A DNA stretch of 5,317 nt from Actinomycetes bacterium. Lineage in GTDB: Bacteria > Actinomycetota > Thermoleophilia > Gaiellales > Gaiellaceae. Both the position numbers and the translations under genes were made by a program. The notes under the pieces were generated by a model. The model searched no databases and had not been told where the DNA came from. It worked only from the letters and a program-made list of their open reading frames with translations. This document shows, one piece after another, positions 4,794 through 5,317 of the stretch. The number at the start of each line of letters is the position of its first letter. The first letter of the stretch is position 1. The DNA is taken from positions 1 through 5,317 of the forward strand of contig JAUXJK010000167.1 in assembly GCA_030624785.1 (NCBI GenBank). The letters run 5' to 3'.

Positions 4794-5006
4794 TTACGCG
4801 AGCTGGCGCTCGCGCTCCTGGAGCTGCATGCGCCCGATCTTGCCGGTGGCGGTCATCGGCATCTCGGTAACGATCTCGAGCTCGCTCGGCTCGTCTGGCG
4901 CCCGCTCGTCGGCCACGCAGTGATCAGGAAGGTCGCGTTCGCTTGCAACTTGCCCGTCGCGCAGCGCCACGATCGCTTTGATCGCGTGTGCGTTGCGAGA
5001 CGGCAT
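4794..5006 (-). pseudogene. C-terminal remnant of an AMP-dependent acyl-CoA synthetase/ligase
   Basis: The 70 codons from ATG 5006 to TAA 4794 encode AIKAIVALRDG (8-18) followed by SELEIVTEMPMTATGKIGRM (41-60), the C-terminal subdomain of acyl-CoA synthetases including the A10 lysine (Lys56 in TATGK). Homology can be followed a few codons further, to about 5030 (TAVEIPVMP), but the frame meets a stop at 5073-5075, which ends the neighbouring methyltransferase. The roughly 450-residue N-terminal domain therefore cannot fit, and the fragment lacks the adenylate-forming core. It most likely remains from a deletion or rearrangement that joined the purine cluster to the methyltransferase gene. No ribosome-binding site precedes ATG 5006. 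It could still be translated, and its stop 9 bases before uraH may help uraH translation. Confidence 0.72.
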
Positions 5007-5031
5007 GACGGGTATTTCGACCGCTGTTAGA

Positions 5032-5059
5032 GGGCGTGCACTGCACGGGGTCGACGCCC
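5032..5059 (-). terminator. Weak hairpin after the methyltransferase gene
   Basis: GGGCGT (5032-5037) can pair with ACGCCC (5054-5059) around a 16-base loop. On the minus strand it follows the methyltransferase stop by 13 bases. No T-run is present, so its role as a terminator is doubtful. Confidence 0.2.
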
Positions 5060-5072
5060 GCGGGTTGCCGCT

Positions 5073-5317
5073 CTAGGTTTTCCGCGCCACGAGGAGCCGC
5101 TCTGACAGGGCAGGATTGATCGTTGTCGCTTCGACGATTCGAAATCCTTCGTGCGATATTGAGGCTTCCAACTCAGACACGCGAAAGAACCTCATCGGCG
5201 GCACGACTCTGGTCTTGCCTAGCAACCGAAGGAACAGGCCGAGCGGCGTCGTTCTCTCGCCAAGACAGGCCGTCGAGGAAATGAACAGGCCGCTGGGTCC
5301 CAGCGGTCGATGTATGC
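5073..5317 (-). CDS. C-terminal part of a class I SAM-dependent methyltransferase (partial)
   Basis: The minus-strand frame is open from the right edge to TAG at 5073-5075, giving 80 residues. It begins IHRPLGPSGLFISSTACLGE, the late strand of the Rossmann-like methyltransferase fold where most members have LKPGG; here it is PLGPSG. It continues with VVPPMRFFRVSELEASISHE (38-57), GFRIVEATTINPALSERLLVARKT, matching the usual C-terminal FF(T/R)V..LE..I...GF.I.E pattern ending in (V/I)ARK. The SAM-binding GxGxG and start lie outside the window. The methyl acceptor cannot be told. The gene ends 66 bases before the ligase remnant's ATG and is on the same strand as the urate genes; a functional link is not evident. 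Confidence 0.8.
   Translation of the reverse strand, partial: IHRPLGPSGLFISSTACLGERTTPLGLFLRLLGKTRVVPPMRFFRVSELEASISHEGFRIVEATTINPALSERLLVARKT

Noticed and set aside
4542..5030. 162-codon + strand frame opposite uraH and the ligase remnant
   Set aside because: No recognisable domain; the opposite strand holds the YRGS-ending hydrolase and the TATGK ligase tail.
1..5317. CRISPR array, insertion sequence or defence system
   Set aside because: No regularly spaced repeats, transposase or nuclease/toxin motifs were seen on either strand.

Overview
The window is GC-rich, has tightly packed and partly overlapping genes, uses GTG starts and has tRNA genes without an encoded CCA end. Together with the protein variants this suggests a high-GC actinobacterium; a Thermoleophilia-like soil lineage is my guess from how the proteins look, not something the sequence proves. 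It reads as an ordinary chromosomal segment with one possible mobile-element edge at the left. I did not find a convincing undescribed multi-gene system, but several local oddities deserve a look.

Layout. Bases 1-102 hold what may be the last codons of a + strand integrase-like gene, followed by a strong hairpin with a short T-run. Bases 108-180 (-) are tRNA-Val(UAC). Bases 259-741 (+) encode a small secreted protein whose reading frame has a good ribosome-binding site and signal peptide but ATA where the start codon should be. Its stop codon lies in the loop of a terminator hairpin. Bases 822-2066 (-) are a two-gene operon: a divergent crotonase (enoyl-CoA hydratase/isomerase fold) followed by a GlcG/HbpS-type DUF336 protein. 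tRNA-Glu(UUC) sits at 2183-2255 (+), followed by about 350 bases with no confident gene.

Purine catabolism half. Bases 2606-3247 (+) encode a zinc-dependent deaminase of the cytidine/guanine deaminase superfamily. It converges on a minus-strand cluster read right to left: hydroxyisourate hydrolase (4491-4784), OHCU decarboxylase (4078-4515) and urate oxidase (3287-4081). The last three overlap each other and make the complete route from urate to S-allantoin. If the deaminase acts on guanine, the neighbourhood covers guanine to xanthine and urate to allantoin, with the xanthine-oxidising step elsewhere.

Right end. Directly upstream of the hydroxyisourate hydrolase is a 70-codon remnant of the C-terminal end of an acyl-CoA/AMP-dependent ligase, and beyond it the last 80 codons of a SAM-dependent methyltransferase that runs off the window. 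The ligase has no room for its N-terminal domain, so it is a truncated gene.
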